Of a stretch of DNA of 64,000 nt, positions 28,269-35,627 are shown piece after piece. Source of the DNA: Paenibacillus sp. 32352 (lineage in GTDB: Bacteria; Bacillota; Bacilli; Paenibacillales; NBRC-103111); the NCBI RefSeq assembly GCF_002042965.1, contig NZ_MZNT01000001.1:248001-312000 (forward strand). The letters run 5' to 3'. Positions within the stretch are counted from its first letter, which is position 1. Each line of letters starts with the position of its first letter. A program made the position numbers and the translations under genes. The notes beneath the pieces are model-generated. The model had not been told where the DNA came from. It saw only the letters and a list, made by a program, of their open reading frames with translations, and did not search any database.

Positions 28269-29312
28269 CTATTGTTTTACAACCTGTGTATATTTGGTGT
28301 TAGTCGTTATGTAAACTGTTTTGCCATTCCATTTTACTTGATACCAGTATTGGTTGGCTTTCTTGATCAGTTCCGCTTTTTGCCCCAGCTCCAAACGTCC
28401 TACCGTAGCTGAGCTCGATCTTGCAGAGGCTTTGAAGGAAACCCATCCGTTCTTGGTAACGACGTATTCCTTCTTCTGTGTATTTTCAGCCGGCGGAGTT
28501 GGCTGCGGCTGTTGTCCGGAGCCCGAATTGGAGCCGGAATTAGATCCTGAGTTAGATCCGGTATTAGGCCCAGTCCAAGCAGGAACCTTTTTTTGAGGCG
28601 GGAGTACATAAGAGCTTGGAATCACTGGAGGATTGATTTTATGTCCTGCCATGCCGGTAAAGCCTGCTTCAGGCACTACGCGCCTAGCGGAATGGAAGTT
28701 CTCTCCCCACCAGTAGGACCAGCTGTCGATGGTACCAAGGCCGGTAGGATTACCGTCGTCCCGGGTTCCGAGAACGACCGGCTGACCGTCGCGATTGGTC
28801 CCCATGTAGATGGCAACGTGGGAAATATGGTCTTTCTCCTGCCAGGTTAGAATATCGCCGATCCGCAGGTTCTCAATGCCGGTCAGCTGCCATTTTCCAT
28901 TCACTTTTTTCTTGCCTACCCCTGCTACCTTGGTTCCAACGGAATCATAGTTAGCGGATGTGCCCGTAATGTTAAAGCCGAAATCACCGTATACGAGTCG
29001 AGTGAAGCCGGAGCAATCTTCATAGCCGTATTTTCCATAAGCATCGTTTCCGTGCCCATAAACGAAGTATCCGTTTTCCATATACCAGATGGCTCTGTCA
29101 ACGATTTGATAAGCGAGAGAACCAGAGACATTCGCATACTTGCTGCGGAAATCCGCTACATTATACAATTCATCTTTTACATAACTGTCCGCATTAATGT
29201 ACTTGTTGTATTTGGCAATGGCTTCGGAAGTGGTATAACTTGCATTAGCGGAAGCTATTCCTGTAATTCCCAGGGACATTGCTAATGTTAAACCAATAAT
29301 TCTTTTCTTCAA
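28269..29312 (-). CDS. Secreted NlpC/P60-like protein with C-terminal SH3 domain
   Basis: TTG at 29312 is preferred (M-KKRIIGLTLAMSLGITGIASA), 8 nt after AGAAGGAG; the ATG three codons earlier starts immediately after the ribosome site with no spacing. After the signal peptide and an N-terminal helical region, the catalytic domain shows YGYEDCSGFTRLVYGDF (Cys) and ISHVAIYMGTNRDGQ (His). A Pro/Ser/Gly linker with repeated GSNS units follows (about residues 255-280), then an SH3 domain (YVVTKNGWVSFKASARSSSATVGRLELGQKAEL). It is probably a wall-modifying enzyme outside the cell. It lies within the YheC/YheD cluster and opposite in direction to the ATP-grasp gene at 29824. Confidence 0.83.
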   Translation of the reverse strand: MKKRIIGLTLAMSLGITGIASANASYTTSEAIAKYNKYINADSYVKDELYNVADFRSKYANVSGSLAYQIVDRAIWYMENGYFVYGHGNDAYGKYGYEDCSGFTRLVYGDFGFNITGTSANYDSVGTKVAGVGKKKVNGKWQLTGIENLRIGDILTWQEKDHISHVAIYMGTNRDGQPVVLGTRDDGNPTGLGTIDSWSYWWGENFHSARRVVPEAGFTGMAGHKINPPVIPSSYVLPPQKKVPAWTGPNTGSNSGSNSGSNSGSGQQPQPTPPAENTQKKEYVVTKNGWVSFKASARSSSATVGRLELGQKAELIKKANQYWYQVKWNGKTVYITTNTKYTQVVKQ

Positions 29313-29722
29313 TATTACCATCTCCTTCTCTTAGTTCCATAACCTCTCCTAATATGGGTTACTTAACCATCATAACAAGGGTTGTCCAACCATTTCACTG
29401 GTAGATATAGCCAAGCGGCTGATGGATGTATTTATTTGGAAATACCGAATCGGTGAAAGCTGCTGGAAATGGGTCTTTATTTTCTCATTAAAGGGCTTCA
29501 TTTCCTTATACGGCGCGGGTTTAGTGCTTCCAAGGGTATCCGGGAGGGAGAGATTATGGAAGGAAAGCGTTGTCATAAATTAACACATCTATATATTTCC
29601 ATCCATCTTATTTCAAGCGGAAACATCTGGGATGTGTCATCTATATATGGGTTTAAATGTAAAATGGCAGCGTGGAAATTGACGAAGGGAATCTTTATCC
29701 GGAGAGAAGGCACGGAATCTTT

Positions 29723-29751
29723 CACCAAGGAGAAAAAGCCCACATATGATG
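29723..29751 (+). promoter_or_regulatory. Sigma-K-type promoter of the ATP-grasp gene at 29824
   Basis: CACC at 29723-29726, a 16-nt spacer, then CATATGATG at 29743-29751. The same box with the same spacing and similar flanks (CACCAAGG and CATATGATGAAGTAGTTC) stands before the paralogue at 36998. The -10 deviates from CATAnnnTA only at its last base. It lies 73 bp before the start. The rest of the 29313-29823 gap holds no supported gene. Confidence 0.62.
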
Positions 29752-29823
29752 AAGTAGTTCGTTTGTTATGTTCCAAGCATAATGCTGTCTTTATGGCAAG
29801 TCGATGCTGGGAAGGGGTTTCTC

Positions 29824-31191
29824 ATGAAAAGAACAAAAGTAAAGGTACAAATTCAAAGCTCCGGCGTCTCTTCAGAAGGTTCGACTATCAAACTTAGTGA
29901 AGCCATAGCGAAAAAATGGAAGATTCCCTTTCATACTCCTCTGAAACTATGCTTCGGAATGGACCGGCAGGAGGTTACGGTAGTACCTTCCTCCAAAGTC
30001 GGCGTCCTGCAAGTCAGCGAGTCTCTTGCTTCCAGATGGAATTTACCCATCAACGAAAGCTTATGCCTTCGCTATAAAACGAAGGCGCGTACGCTTCATA
30101 TCGGCCCGCTTATCGGCGTGATGGTCAGCCGTGTGTTTACGGATAATCCGGATAAACCGTTTGGCGTGAATACTGCGTTTTGCCGGGAACTGACGGAAAC
30201 GTGCAAAAAATACGGAGCGGCAGTCTTCTTTTGTACTCCCAAGGATATGCTGGGTGAAAGTGATACCATCCGAGGGTGGCGGTTTACGAACAAATGGGTA
30301 AAATCAAGCTATCCGCTTCCCAATGTGATCTATAACCGTCTGACATCCCGGAAAACGGAAAATTTGGCGAACGTTCAGCAGTTCATCAAGCACGTAAAAG
30401 CCCAAAAGGATCTTGCATTTTTCAATGATAAATACTTGAACAAAATGGAAGTCTTTGATGCATTAAAGAAAGAGCAGGGATTGAGCGCTTTTTTGCCTGA
30501 ATCGCACTTGCTTCGGAACGTCTCTATACTCAAAACCATGTGCGGCAAATATCCTGTCGTGTTTCTCAAGCCGGTCGGAGGTAGCCTCGGAAAAGGGATT
30601 ATTCGGGTGAACCGCAGCTCAGGGGAAAGCTTCGCTTGTTATTACACAGGCAAAAGCGGAGTCCGCAAAAAAAACTTCTCCAGCCTGGAGGACTTGTACG
30701 CGTCCATTACGCAAAAAAAGAAGGCGACTCGATATCAAATCCAGCAGGGCATTTCTCTGCTTACCGTGAACGACCGGCCGGTGGATTTCAGGGCGCTCGT
30801 ACAACGCGGTGAGACCGGGAATTGGGGCGTTACCTCAATTGTGGCGAGGATTGCCGGCGATCACCACTATGTCTCCAATCTGGCCCGCGGCGGCTCTCTG
30901 AGTACGGTCAAAGACGCATTGGCACGATCAGGTAACCCTAACGCCTCCAGCGGCAACTTGAAGCTGAGGAGGGCTGCTGTTAAGATTGCCAAAGGGATCG
31001 AGGCGCAAGTACCCGGACATTTTGCCGAGCTTGGGATTGACCTGGCTTTGGATTCCCAAGGCCGCGTCTGGCTGATAGAGGTGAACTCCAAGCCGTCCAA
31101 AGACGATAATGCGCCGCTCTCGGTGGAAGGGAAAATACGTCCGTCCGTAAGAAAATTTGTACAGTACGCCCGGTTTGCAGCAAAGTTTTAA
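29824..31191 (+). CDS. YheC/YheD-family ATP-grasp protein, long form, 455 aa
   Basis: ATG at 29824 (MKRTKVKVQIQSSGVSSEGS) follows GGGAAGGGG. Residues 1 to about 100 form a beta-rich N-terminal domain containing two similar halves (KKWKIPFHTPLKLCFG and SRWNLPINESLCLRYKTKARTLHIGPLIGVMVS). A pre-ATP-grasp segment follows, then the ATP-grasp core: VVFLKPVGGSLGKGIIRVN, QIQQGISLLTVNDRPVDFRALVQRG and ELGIDLALDSQGRVWLIEVNSKPSK. All catalytic-type residues are kept, so it is likely an active ATP-dependent carboxylate-amine ligase of unknown substrate. It is the closest relative of the gene at 35628, sharing promoter and sequence. Confidence 0.9.
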   Translation: MKRTKVKVQIQSSGVSSEGSTIKLSEAIAKKWKIPFHTPLKLCFGMDRQEVTVVPSSKVGVLQVSESLASRWNLPINESLCLRYKTKARTLHIGPLIGVMVSRVFTDNPDKPFGVNTAFCRELTETCKKYGAAVFFCTPKDMLGESDTIRGWRFTNKWVKSSYPLPNVIYNRLTSRKTENLANVQQFIKHVKAQKDLAFFNDKYLNKMEVFDALKKEQGLSAFLPESHLLRNVSILKTMCGKYPVVFLKPVGGSLGKGIIRVNRSSGESFACYYTGKSGVRKKNFSSLEDLYASITQKKKATRYQIQQGISLLTVNDRPVDFRALVQRGETGNWGVTSIVARIAGDHHYVSNLARGGSLSTVKDALARSGNPNASSGNLKLRRAAVKIAKGIEAQVPGHFAELGIDLALDSQGRVWLIEVNSKPSKDDNAPLSVEGKIRPSVRKFVQYARFAAKF

Positions 31192-31229
31192 CCGATGGTG
31201 TACCGACGTAAAACCTTCAATAGGCCAAA

Positions 31230-31287
31230 AAGAAAGATCGCTGTCTCGATCCGGACAGATCCGGGCGAAAAGCGATCTTTTTTCACT
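31230..31287 (+). terminator. Terminator after the ATP-grasp gene at 29824
   Basis: AAAGATCGCT ... AGCGATCTTTTTT, with an inner GATCCGG/CCGGATC-like pairing. A second dyad (AGACCTCTTCTT / AAGAAGAGGTCT) follows at 31299-31326. Confidence 0.82.
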
Positions 31288-31333
31288 TTTATAGCAAATA
31301 GACCTCTTCTTGGTTAAGAAGAGGTCTGTACCC

Positions 31334-31490
31334 GAAGCCAAAGCCTCACTTTTGTGGGGATGATTGGGGGCACCCCGCAAAGTACCTGAATTATCCTCGA
31401 AGCTAAGTCCTCACTTTGTGGGGATGATTGGGGGTCCCCCGCAAAGTACCTGAATTATCCTCAAAGCTAAGTCCTCACTTTGTGGGGATA
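31334..31490. repeat. 64-bp tandem repeat, 2.5 copies, between convergent ATP-grasp genes
   Basis: Units begin at about 31334, 31399 and 31463 and read GAAGC-AAG-CCTCACTTTGTGGGGATGATT, then GGGGG-CCCCC and GCAAAGTACCTGAATTATCCTC. Copies one and two are nearly identical; the third is partial. Each unit contains two small dyads (CCTCAC / GTGGGG and GGGGG / CCCCC). A related copy lies at 34285-34337 beside another ATP-grasp gene. The end of the gap (31495-31522) also has a GC-rich hairpin. No open frame is present. Confidence 0.8.
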
Positions 31491-31538
31491 ACTTAGGGCC
31501 CCTCCAATTGCTTGGGGGAGCCCTTTTCCTTGCTAGTA

Positions 31539-32729
31539 TTAGTTTTTGGTCTCATGGGCAGCCGTTAGTTTACGCTTTGCCGTTCCGGCACCAGGCCGTG
31601 AAGGTTTTATCGTTGAGTTGGCAAGGTACATGCTGAACAAGATAAGATTGTCTAGCGATTTTTGGCGAATATGAGGCTCGTCGAACTTCATGGGCTTGGA
31701 GTTGGCCTCGAAAAACCAGATCTGGCCATTGGTATCGACTCCCAGATCCATCGACATTTCGCCTAGCATCGTCTGGCTCGCTTTTTCAATCTGTTTAGCC
31801 AGGATCAAGGCCGACTTTTTGGCTTTACTTAAAATTTTCTTGCTGGTGGCAGATCCGAAGCCGGCATCGAGCAGCTTGGCGGGGTCGTCAATGGAGCCTC
31901 CCCTGGGCACGTGAGTCGTTATGCTCAGCTTTCCCGCCAGTCTGGCGCCGATACCTGCGACGCTCCATTGTCCCTTACCGTTTTTTTGGACGAGTACCCT
32001 GAGGTCGAATGGACGATGTTTGTAATTAGCCAAGGTGATCCCCTGCTGAATGATATAATCCTTGTTGCCTACGGCCTCGCGGATTTGAGTCCACAGCTGC
32101 GGAACGTTGGAGTAGCGGGAGATATGGCTCTTGGTCTTGTTTTGAATGCTCAGCTGATACCTTCGGGTTTTGGACGCTTTTTCGGGAATTTGGCTTACTT
32201 TCATAATGCCTTTGCCTGCTTTTCCGCGAATCGGCTTCAAATACAGGTTTTGATGCTTCTGCAGAAAGCTCTCCAGATCCTCGCTTGTCGTCAGCTTTTG
32301 GGTTGCCGGAATCAGAGACTGCGTGTTTTTCGATTTACTAAGCCATTCGAATAAGGTCCATTTGTTGAAAAAGTTCGGATTAAAAAAATGAATTTTTCCG
32401 TGCCTCATGCAAATTTGGAGCACCTGCTGCACTTCCGGCAAAAGCTCAAACTTGCGGTAAGGAATCCGGTTATAAATCACATGAGGAAGCGGAAGCAGCT
32501 GCTTTTTCCACTTCTTCGTTTGAAAATTATAGGAATAGCCGAGGGCTTTTTTCCCTAACAGCTTGAAATCTGTAGTCGTCATGACGTACACGAGCACGCC
32601 TTTTTCCTGACCGGTACGGATTAAATCGATAAAATTTTCCTGATTTCCGCGAAAAACCCGGTTCTCATCGGCATACGTGAGAATGGCCATCGTCGGCTTT
32701 TGCGGTTTTTCGTGTAATTCCATGTCCAC
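31539..32729 (-). CDS. YheC/YheD-family ATP-grasp protein, 396 aa
   Basis: GTG at 32729 starts directly at the stop of the previous gene, with GGAGGG 8 nt upstream, so the two are coupled. This paralogue lacks the N-terminal beta domain of the long forms and begins at the pre-ATP-grasp segment (PTMAILTYADENRVFRGNQENFIDLI). ATP-grasp motifs: LYLKPIRGKAGKGIMKVS, DYIIQQGITLANYKHRPFDLRVLVQK and EMSMDLGVDTNGQIWFFEANSKPM. The C-terminus is basic (SRPGAGTAKRKLTAAHETKN). It is the last gene of a four-gene minus-strand run of YheC/YheD paralogues (36998 to 31539). Confidence 0.9.
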   Translation of the reverse strand: MDMELHEKPQKPTMAILTYADENRVFRGNQENFIDLIRTGQEKGVLVYVMTTTDFKLLGKKALGYSYNFQTKKWKKQLLPLPHVIYNRIPYRKFELLPEVQQVLQICMRHGKIHFFNPNFFNKWTLFEWLSKSKNTQSLIPATQKLTTSEDLESFLQKHQNLYLKPIRGKAGKGIMKVSQIPEKASKTRRYQLSIQNKTKSHISRYSNVPQLWTQIREAVGNKDYIIQQGITLANYKHRPFDLRVLVQKNGKGQWSVAGIGARLAGKLSITTHVPRGGSIDDPAKLLDAGFGSATSKKILSKAKKSALILAKQIEKASQTMLGEMSMDLGVDTNGQIWFFEANSKPMKFDEPHIRQKSLDNLILFSMYLANSTIKPSRPGAGTAKRKLTAAHETKN

Positions 32730-34094
32730 TCAGGTATCCCTCCTTGCTCGAAATCGGCTAAGGTAGAGGCAATAATCGTAAATGTACTGCAGTGCCGCCT
32801 TGCCTTCTCCCTTGAGGGCGGGATGCTTGAAGATAGAGCGCCCTGGCTTAGAGTTGGCCTCGAACATCCAGATTCGTTCATTCTGGTCGATACCGATATC
32901 AAAGCCTAGCTCGCCCAAGGTATGCAGGCTTTTTTGCTCGATCGCTTCAGCCAGCTTGATCGCCGTTTCCTTAGCGCTGTTTAATACTTGACCGGAACGG
33001 CTGCCGAATATTTGCTTCAGCACCTGTTCGGGAGTGAACAGCTGGCCGCCGTTTCTCACATGCGTCGTCACGCTGCCTTTGCCGGCTTTTTTGGCTCCGA
33101 TGCCTGCGACGACCCATTGGTTGTTGATGTTTTTGGTGAGATGGAAACGGAAATCGATCGGACAGTTGTCGATCTCAATAAGCCTTATCCCTTGCTGAGC
33201 GACATAATGATTAAGTCTTCCTCTGTTGCGGGTAAGCAGTGCCATTAAAGCTTCGAATTTGCTGAAGCGGAGAAGCACATTTTTGTCCCCCTGCCGGTAA
33301 CGGGCATAGTATCCGCGTTTCGGGTTATACGTCAGACGGTAAATCCCGATGCCCAGGCTGCCTGCCGTCGGTTTCAGATAGATGAATTTGTGCTTATCGA
33401 GCATCTCCTTGATCTGTGCGGCAGAAGGGTTGAGCTGTGATTCGGGAACATACTTGAACTCATCGGTTCCTTCCAGCAAATTGTAGATATCCCATTTCTC
33501 GAAAAATGCCCAGTTAAACAGCGGTGTGCCCCGTTTGACAAAGCGCTGCTTGAACGCGTTCATCGATGGCTGCTTTTCGGATTTGCGGCTCGGCAGCCGG
33601 TTGTAGATGACATCGGGAAGAGGGACGATTTTCTTGAACCAGCTGCCATCCTTCCGCTGGAACGTGCCGTTTACGGTTTCCTGTGACCAGTTCACATCCC
33701 TGGGCGAGAAAGCGAAATAATAGGAACGATCCGAGCCGACTTTCATGAATTGACGGATGAATTCCGTGCGCTGCCCGAATGGGGCGCCTGTTGACGAGAT
33801 TGTGGTCAGGATCCCTATCAAAGGACCAAGGCGAATATCCTTGCCATTGTTGCATAAAGCCAAGCTGGTTCCCAAACGAGGGAGACGAAGCTGGGATATG
33901 ATGGACATAGGTACATATAAATGGTTGCCTGACTTTTTCAAAAGCTTGAAACCTGTGGAGGCGCTTTTAGATCCTAGATGCAGGGACACGGATTTCGTTT
34001 TCGCCAGCTTGAGGGTTCTCGCCAATTCACTTGTCATGTAGATGACTCTTTCTTGTCTCTGTGTCACATGAATCGTGCAAGTTGTCAAACTCAT
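32730..34094 (-). CDS. YheC/YheD-family ATP-grasp protein, long form, 454 aa
   Basis: ATG at 34094 (MSLTTCTIHVTQRQERVIYM) follows TTAGGAGGAAAACC. The N-terminal beta domain (about residues 1-100, ending IRLGPLIGILTTI) is present but diverged from the two 455-aa forms. The ATP-grasp core has FIYLKPTAGSLGIGIYRLT, HYVAQQGIRLIEIDNCPIDFRFHLT and ELGFDIGIDQNERIWMFEANSKPG. The NSKPG ending is shared with the gene at 34343. It lies downstream of a 248-bp gap full of repeats and immediately upstream of the gene at 31539. Confidence 0.9.
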   Translation of the reverse strand: MSLTTCTIHVTQRQERVIYMTSELARTLKLAKTKSVSLHLGSKSASTGFKLLKKSGNHLYVPMSIISQLRLPRLGTSLALCNNGKDIRLGPLIGILTTISSTGAPFGQRTEFIRQFMKVGSDRSYYFAFSPRDVNWSQETVNGTFQRKDGSWFKKIVPLPDVIYNRLPSRKSEKQPSMNAFKQRFVKRGTPLFNWAFFEKWDIYNLLEGTDEFKYVPESQLNPSAAQIKEMLDKHKFIYLKPTAGSLGIGIYRLTYNPKRGYYARYRQGDKNVLLRFSKFEALMALLTRNRGRLNHYVAQQGIRLIEIDNCPIDFRFHLTKNINNQWVVAGIGAKKAGKGSVTTHVRNGGQLFTPEQVLKQIFGSRSGQVLNSAKETAIKLAEAIEQKSLHTLGELGFDIGIDQNERIWMFEANSKPGRSIFKHPALKGEGKAALQYIYDYCLYLSRFRARRDT

Positions 34095-34109
34095 GGTTTT
34101 CCTCCTAAG

Positions 34110-34251
34110 AGCTTTGCGCCAGCAAAGCTATCTTCGTAAGCAGTGGCTTGAGCTTTGCGCCAGCAAAGCTATCTTCGTAAGCAGTGGCTTAAGCTTTGCG
34201 CCAGCAAAGCTATCTTCGTAAGCAGTGGCTGAGCTTTGCGCCAGCAAAGCA
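34110..34251. repeat. 41-bp tandem repeat of a hairpin, about 3.5 copies
   Basis: The palindrome AGCTTTGCGCCAGCAAAGCT (8-bp arms, 4-nt loop) occurs at 34110, 34151, 34192 and 34232. The first three copies are each followed by ATCTTCGTAAGCAGTGGCT; the fourth breaks off after the hairpin. The array lies in the transcribed gap between two minus-strand ATP-grasp genes, about 16 bp before the start of the downstream one. No coding potential. Confidence 0.9.
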
Positions 34252-34284
34252 TTCTACGCTACAGAATTTGTAAATTTCAGCACT

Positions 34285-34337
34285 CCCCGCAAATCACCTG
34301 AATCTGTCTCGAATCCAAGGCCTCGCTTTGTGAGGCC
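34285..34337. repeat. Diverged copy of the 31334-31490 repeat
   Basis: CCCCGCAAATCACCTGAAT, then TCTCGAATCCAAGGCCTCG and CTTTGTGAGGCC, match the order and wording of the 64-bp unit (CCCCGCAAAGTACCTGAAT, CCTCGAAGCTAAGTCCTCA, CTTTGTGGGG). It lies next to the stop codon of the gene at 34343. Confidence 0.7.
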
Positions 34338-34342
34338 ATACA

Positions 34343-35608
34343 TCAGGTCGGATCGGCGTTCGTGGAATCAGGGTCGGGAGATTCGCCGGGGAGAGGGGCT
34401 GATTTTACGCTAAGTTTCGTTTCGCCGCCCGATTCTCTGTTCCGATGATGACGCATCAGATAGCGCGCATAACGGATCGGATTGGCCAATGCATTGAAGC
34501 GAGCTTTCTTGTCATGCAAATAGCTGAAAATCGCACGTCCCGGCTTGGAGTTAACCTCCAAAAGCCAAATGTGGCCGGAAGTATCCACTCCAAAATCGAT
34601 ACCCAGCTCGGCAAGCCGCCCGTGAGACTGTTCTAACGCTTCTGGAATCTGCTTGGATAGCTTCTTCATCTCGCTCAAGATTTGGTCTGACCGGGCGTTT
34701 CCGAATTGAGCGGTAAGATAGGCTTTGACGGGCTCTACGGTTCCTCCGCCGTGAAGATTCGAGGTCAGGCTGCCTATCTGACCCTTGCGAACGGCCATCC
34801 CGGTCACCTGCCATTGTCCGGTGCCGTCTTTTTGCACGAGCGAGCGAACGTCGTACGCTTCGCCTGCGCGGCCATGCAGCGGCAAGTACTGCTGCAGTAA
34901 ATAGCTTCGCTGCGCCGTGAATCGGCGCAGCCAGCGTAACAGCGCCGCCGTGTCGCCAAAGCTGCGCGCGACCCGGCCGTTACGCGCGTCGCGCCCGATC
35001 ACGGTAAACGCCGCACCGGCGTTTGCCGTGATCTCCGCCGCCGCAGCGTGCTTGCGCGCTTGTGCTCTACGGCCTGCGGCACGTCTCACGAGCACCACGC
35101 CGCAGCCCTGTGAACCGGCCTGCGGCTTCAAGAGCACCTCGGAGCGGGCCTTGAGCCACTCCGCGGCGGACTGGACGCTGCGCATCACTTCGGTTCGCGG
35201 CAAATGGCTGCCGAAGCGGCCGTCCTGCTCCAGCATCTGCTGGACTTCCCACTTGCCCTTCAGGCCGTAACCGAGAAGCAGGGGGGAGGGAAGCGTCCGT
35301 AAGGTGCGCATCGCCTCGCGGTATGCCTCATGTTGATTCCGGTTCACAAAGAAACAGCGGTCGTACACGACATCAGGCATCGCATAATCCTGGCTGACCC
35401 ATCTACGGGCCGCCGCATCAAACGAATAGCCGCGGACCGTCCCTTCGGACCATCGGATCCCTTGCGGGGTAAACACGAACACGGTCATTCCGGCACGGCT
35501 GCCGATCAAACAAAGCTTCCGATAAAAATCCCTGCTCAGAAAAGGGGGGAATCCTTCGGATTGCGTTGTCATGATGCCGAACAAGCGTGAGGGTGACGGG
35601 GTCATCAT
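34343..35608 (-). CDS. YheC/YheD-family ATP-grasp protein with GC-rich insert, 421 aa
   Basis: ATG at 35608 (MMTPSPSRLFGIMTTQSEGF) has GAGGTGATTCC upstream. Like the gene at 31539 it starts at the pre-ATP-grasp segment and lacks the N-terminal beta domain. The ATP-grasp motifs are diverged but intact: EVLLKPQAGSQGCGVVLVR, SYLLQQYLPLHGRAGEAYDVRSLVQK and ELGIDFGVDTSGHIWLLEVNSKPG. Between the first two lies an Arg/Ala-rich insert (RRAAGRRAQARKHAAAAEI) encoded by unusually GC-rich DNA (about 34850-35260). The C-terminal tail is Pro/Ser/Asp-rich. The gene lies 19 bp downstream of the paralogue at 35628. Confidence 0.88.
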   Translation of the reverse strand: MMTPSPSRLFGIMTTQSEGFPPFLSRDFYRKLCLIGSRAGMTVFVFTPQGIRWSEGTVRGYSFDAAARRWVSQDYAMPDVVYDRCFFVNRNQHEAYREAMRTLRTLPSPLLLGYGLKGKWEVQQMLEQDGRFGSHLPRTEVMRSVQSAAEWLKARSEVLLKPQAGSQGCGVVLVRRAAGRRAQARKHAAAAEITANAGAAFTVIGRDARNGRVARSFGDTAALLRWLRRFTAQRSYLLQQYLPLHGRAGEAYDVRSLVQKDGTGQWQVTGMAVRKGQIGSLTSNLHGGGTVEPVKAYLTAQFGNARSDQILSEMKKLSKQIPEALEQSHGRLAELGIDFGVDTSGHIWLLEVNSKPGRAIFSYLHDKKARFNALANPIRYARYLMRHHRNRESGGETKLSVKSAPLPGESPDPDSTNADPT

Positions 35609-35627
35609 GGAATCACCTCAACATCCG

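Noticed and set aside
29469..29897. 142-codon open frame crossing the start of the ATP-grasp gene at 29824
   Set aside because: It overlaps the sigma-K-type promoter and the true start. Its apparent similarity to the region upstream of 36998 is explained by the shared promoter sequence.
34110..34251. CRISPR-like array
   Set aside because: Spacers between the palindromes are identical (21 nt), there are only four units and no cas genes nearby, so it is a plain tandem repeat.
34917..35270. 117-codon plus-strand frame in the GC-rich island
   Set aside because: Open only because of high GC; no ribosome site; antisense to a gene with intact ATP-grasp motifs.
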